From NCBI GenBank assembly GCA_013697785.1, contig JACCWE010000096.1, positions 1 through 42,876 on the forward strand: a DNA stretch of 42,876 nt, in the 5' to 3' direction. Each line of letters begins with the position of its first letter. Positions within the stretch are counted from its first letter, which is position 1. This DNA is from Gemmatimonadaceae bacterium (GTDB lineage Bacteria; Gemmatimonadota; Gemmatimonadetes; Gemmatimonadales; Gemmatimonadaceae). Of the stretch, positions 41,519 to 42,876 are shown piece by piece. Under the pieces are notes generated by a model. That model made no database searches, had not been told where the DNA came from, and saw nothing but the letters and a program-made list of their open reading frames with translations. A program made the translations under genes and the position numbers.

Positions 41519-41970
41519 CATCCGCCACTTCCGCAGGCGCACGCAAGTCGACGGCCTGGAAGAGCATCTGGTCCATTTTCGCTTCCTTCATACTCGTCTT
41601 CGTTCTCTCCCTCGGCACCGACCAGATCCTCCACATGCTCGACGTGTATCCGCCGTGGAAGAAGCCGATGTACGATCCGAAGCTCAACGCGCTCGCACTC
41701 AGCTACCGCATCCTCTTCGACACGCTCGGCAGCTACGTCACCGCGAGGCTCGCGCCCTACGCACCAATGCGCCACGCGATGATCGGCGCGGCCATCGGCT
41801 TCGTTCTCTCGCTCGCCGGAGTGATCGTGTCGGTGAAGGGGAACATGGGACCCGTCTGGTATCCGATAGCGCTCGCGCTCTCGACTCTCCTCACCGCATG
41901 GCTCGGCGCGAGTCTCTTCATTCGCAACTCGAACGTGGCGGAGACCGATGCGCTGCAGCCGGCGCACTAG
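41515..41970 (+). CDS. Four-span membrane protein of unknown function
   Basis: 151 residues from the ATG overlapping the upstream stop. Four hydrophobic segments: SIFASFILVFVLSLG, a middle pair around YRILFDTLGSYVTARLA and AMIGAAIGFVLSLAGVIVSV, and YPIALALSTLLTAWLGASLF. A PPWKKPMYD loop follows the first span. I do not recognise a characterised family. Translational coupling ties it to the SRPBCC protein and the ArsR regulator. Confidence 0.82.
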   Translation: MTSATSAGARKSTAWKSIWSIFASFILVFVLSLGTDQILHMLDVYPPWKKPMYDPKLNALALSYRILFDTLGSYVTARLAPYAPMRHAMIGAAIGFVLSLAGVIVSVKGNMGPVWYPIALALSTLLTAWLGASLFIRNSNVAETDALQPAH

Positions 41971-41973
41971 ACG

Positions 41974-42876
41974 CTAGTGATGGATCGCGTCGTCCGGGAT
42001 GATGATCTGCGACGCGGTCGGGGTCTTGATCCGGGTGTCGCGGTCGATCTCGGTGATCTGCGAGTCGAGACGGCGCATCATCGACGTGAATGACGTCGCG
42101 ATGTCGCTCTCGAACTCGCGCCCCGCGCGCTCGTCGATGAACACCAGCGCGCGCTCGGGAGGATAGGGCGCACGATGCGCGCGCTCGATGCGGAGCGCGT
42201 TGTAGACGCTGCACACGCGAACGAGCTTGCTCGCGTAGTGCGTTGGGCGGCGGAAGAGACGATTCGGATAGCCGCTCCCGTCGGGGCGCAGATGATGCTC
42301 GTAGGCGACGCACGCCGCGAGCTCCTGGCGGCGATCGCTCGAGAGGATGATGCGCGCGCCCTCGGTCGTGTGGCGCTCGATGACCGTGCGCTCCTCGACC
42401 GTGAGCTCGATCGGCTTGAGCAGGAGCTCGCGCGGAATGCGCGCCATGCCCAGATCGTGGAGCAGCGCCGCCATTCCGAACTCGTGCACATCCCGGCTGC
42501 CGAGTCCGAGGAATTCGGCGAGCGCCATCGTGAGCACGGCGACGTTGATCGAGTGGATCGCGTTGTACGGGTCGGACGCCTTGAGTCTGAGCAGCGGGAT
42601 GATCATCGAGCTCGAGCCCTTCATCGCGACGGTGAGCGAGCGCACGACGGCATCGGCCTCGACGAGCGGCACCGCGTCCGACGCGGCGACCTGCTCGTAC
42701 ATCCAGGTGACGGCGCCCGCCTCTTCGTCGAGTCCGAACGGAATTCCGAAATCGCCGGTGGGCGTGCGCGAGCCGGTGCCGCGCCGGCGACCGCGCCCGC
42801 GTCCGGTGCCGGTTCCGCCTCCGGAACCGCCGCTTCCGCCGCTTCCACCGCCACCGCCGCTTCCACCGCCACCGCC
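41974..42876 (-). CDS. HD-GYP-like phosphohydrolase domain protein, N-terminus cut
   Basis: 300 residues visible, open at the right edge. An internal ATG at 42702 exists, but the frame continues upstream through a Gly/Ser then Arg-rich linker, so the true protein is longer. HD-GYP features counted from that Met: AIHSINVAV (H50), LLHDLGMARIP (H82, D83), RHTTEGARIIL (H111), YEHHLRPDGSGYP with the GYP motif. The usual HDxGK is HDLGM here, so Lys is replaced by Met. HD-GYP domains hydrolyse cyclic-di-GMP; with the Lys substitution, activity is plausible but unproven. It is convergent with the preceding membrane-protein gene, 3 nt apart. Confidence 0.87.
   Translation of the reverse strand, partial: GGGGGSGGGGGSGGSGGSGGGTGTGRGRGRRRGTGSRTPTGDFGIPFGLDEEAGAVTWMYEQVAASDAVPLVEADAVVRSLTVAMKGSSSMIIPLLRLKASDPYNAIHSINVAVLTMALAEFLGLGSRDVHEFGMAALLHDLGMARIPRELLLKPIELTVEERTVIERHTTEGARIILSSDRRQELAACVAYEHHLRPDGSGYPNRLFRRPTHYASKLVRVCSVYNALRIERAHRAPYPPERALVFIDERAGREFESDIATSFTSMMRRLDSQITEIDRDTRIKTPTASQIIIPDDAIHH
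42841..42876. repeat. 18-bp tandem repeat encoding a Gly/Ser linker
   Basis: Two perfect 18-bp units encode GGGGGS on the minus strand, followed by degenerate GGS, GGS and GGGT units and an Arg/Gly stretch. The array touches the window edge and may be longer. Confidence 0.8.

Noticed and set aside
1-42876. Search for a defence island, prophage, transposon or CRISPR
   Set aside because: No integrase, transposase, Cas, restriction or phage structural genes and no regular spaced repeats were seen. The lone JAMM-like and HD-GYP-like genes are not surrounded by system partners.

Overview
The window is GC-rich, densely packed bacterial chromosome. Its content points to a Gemmatimonadota-like lineage: secreted or lipoprotein enzymes, an ECF sigma/anti-sigma pair beside a VIT/VWA protein, a plastid/Chlamydia-type enoyl reductase, DUF2911 and M1 peptidase genes, and a large alpha-glucan/trehalose cluster. 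The taxonomy is inferred from gene content and style only. No rRNA, tRNA, CRISPR array or transposase was recognised, and no gene-free stretch exceeds 300 bp.

Layout. 1-4.1 kb: end of a Rieske-domain protein; a membrane-anchored MPN/JAMM-like protein with a degenerate metal site; a divergent cysteine hydrolase / Lrp-type regulator pair; two small envelope proteins. 4.1-10.9 kb (minus strand): malQ-treY-glgP. 11.0-15.3 kb: DUF2911 protein, an unusual four-copy inverted-repeat terminator, then M1 peptidase, alpha/beta hydrolase and SDR. 15.5-26.8 kb (minus strand): a compact operon glgE-treS-mak-treZ-glgX-glgB. 27-29.2 kb (plus): quinone oxidoreductase, DsbD/CcdA-like protein and thioredoxin-like protein, coupled by overlapping start/stop codons. 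29.2-31 kb (minus): phospholipase-D-type enzyme and 2H phosphoesterase. 31-32.3 kb (plus): enoyl-ACP reductase and GlsB/YeaQ-type protein. 32.3-33.9 kb (minus): DinB/YfiT-like protein and secreted cyanophycinase. 34-36.6 kb (plus): beta-propeller lipoprotein, small lipoprotein and LPG-synthase-like membrane protein. 36.6-40.5 kb (minus): VIT/VWA protein, ECF sigma factor and anti-sigma factor. 40.6-42 kb (plus): ArsR regulator, SRPBCC protein and membrane protein. 42-42.9 kb (minus): HD-GYP-like protein with a Gly/Ser linker, cut by the window edge.

Metabolic logic. The nine carbohydrate genes can be read as a closed loop. TreS converts trehalose to maltose, Mak phosphorylates it, GlgE polymerises maltosyl units and GlgB branches the glucan. 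GlgX then debranches, and TreY plus TreZ regenerate trehalose. MalQ and GlgP add disproportionation and phosphorolysis to glucose-1-phosphate. GlgA, GlgC, GlgM and OtsAB are not in the window, so glucosyl input must come from elsewhere in the genome or from imported trehalose or maltodextrin.

The best leads beyond ordinary annotation are: (1) the clustered trehalose-glucan loop; (2) the degenerate JAMM protein; (3) the nested four-copy repeat at 11675-11783; (4) a short motif shared by the anti-sigma factor and the VWA protein that resembles the start of TonB-receptor plug domains; (5) several clean palindromes at gene boundaries. I saw no clear previously undescribed defence or mobile system.
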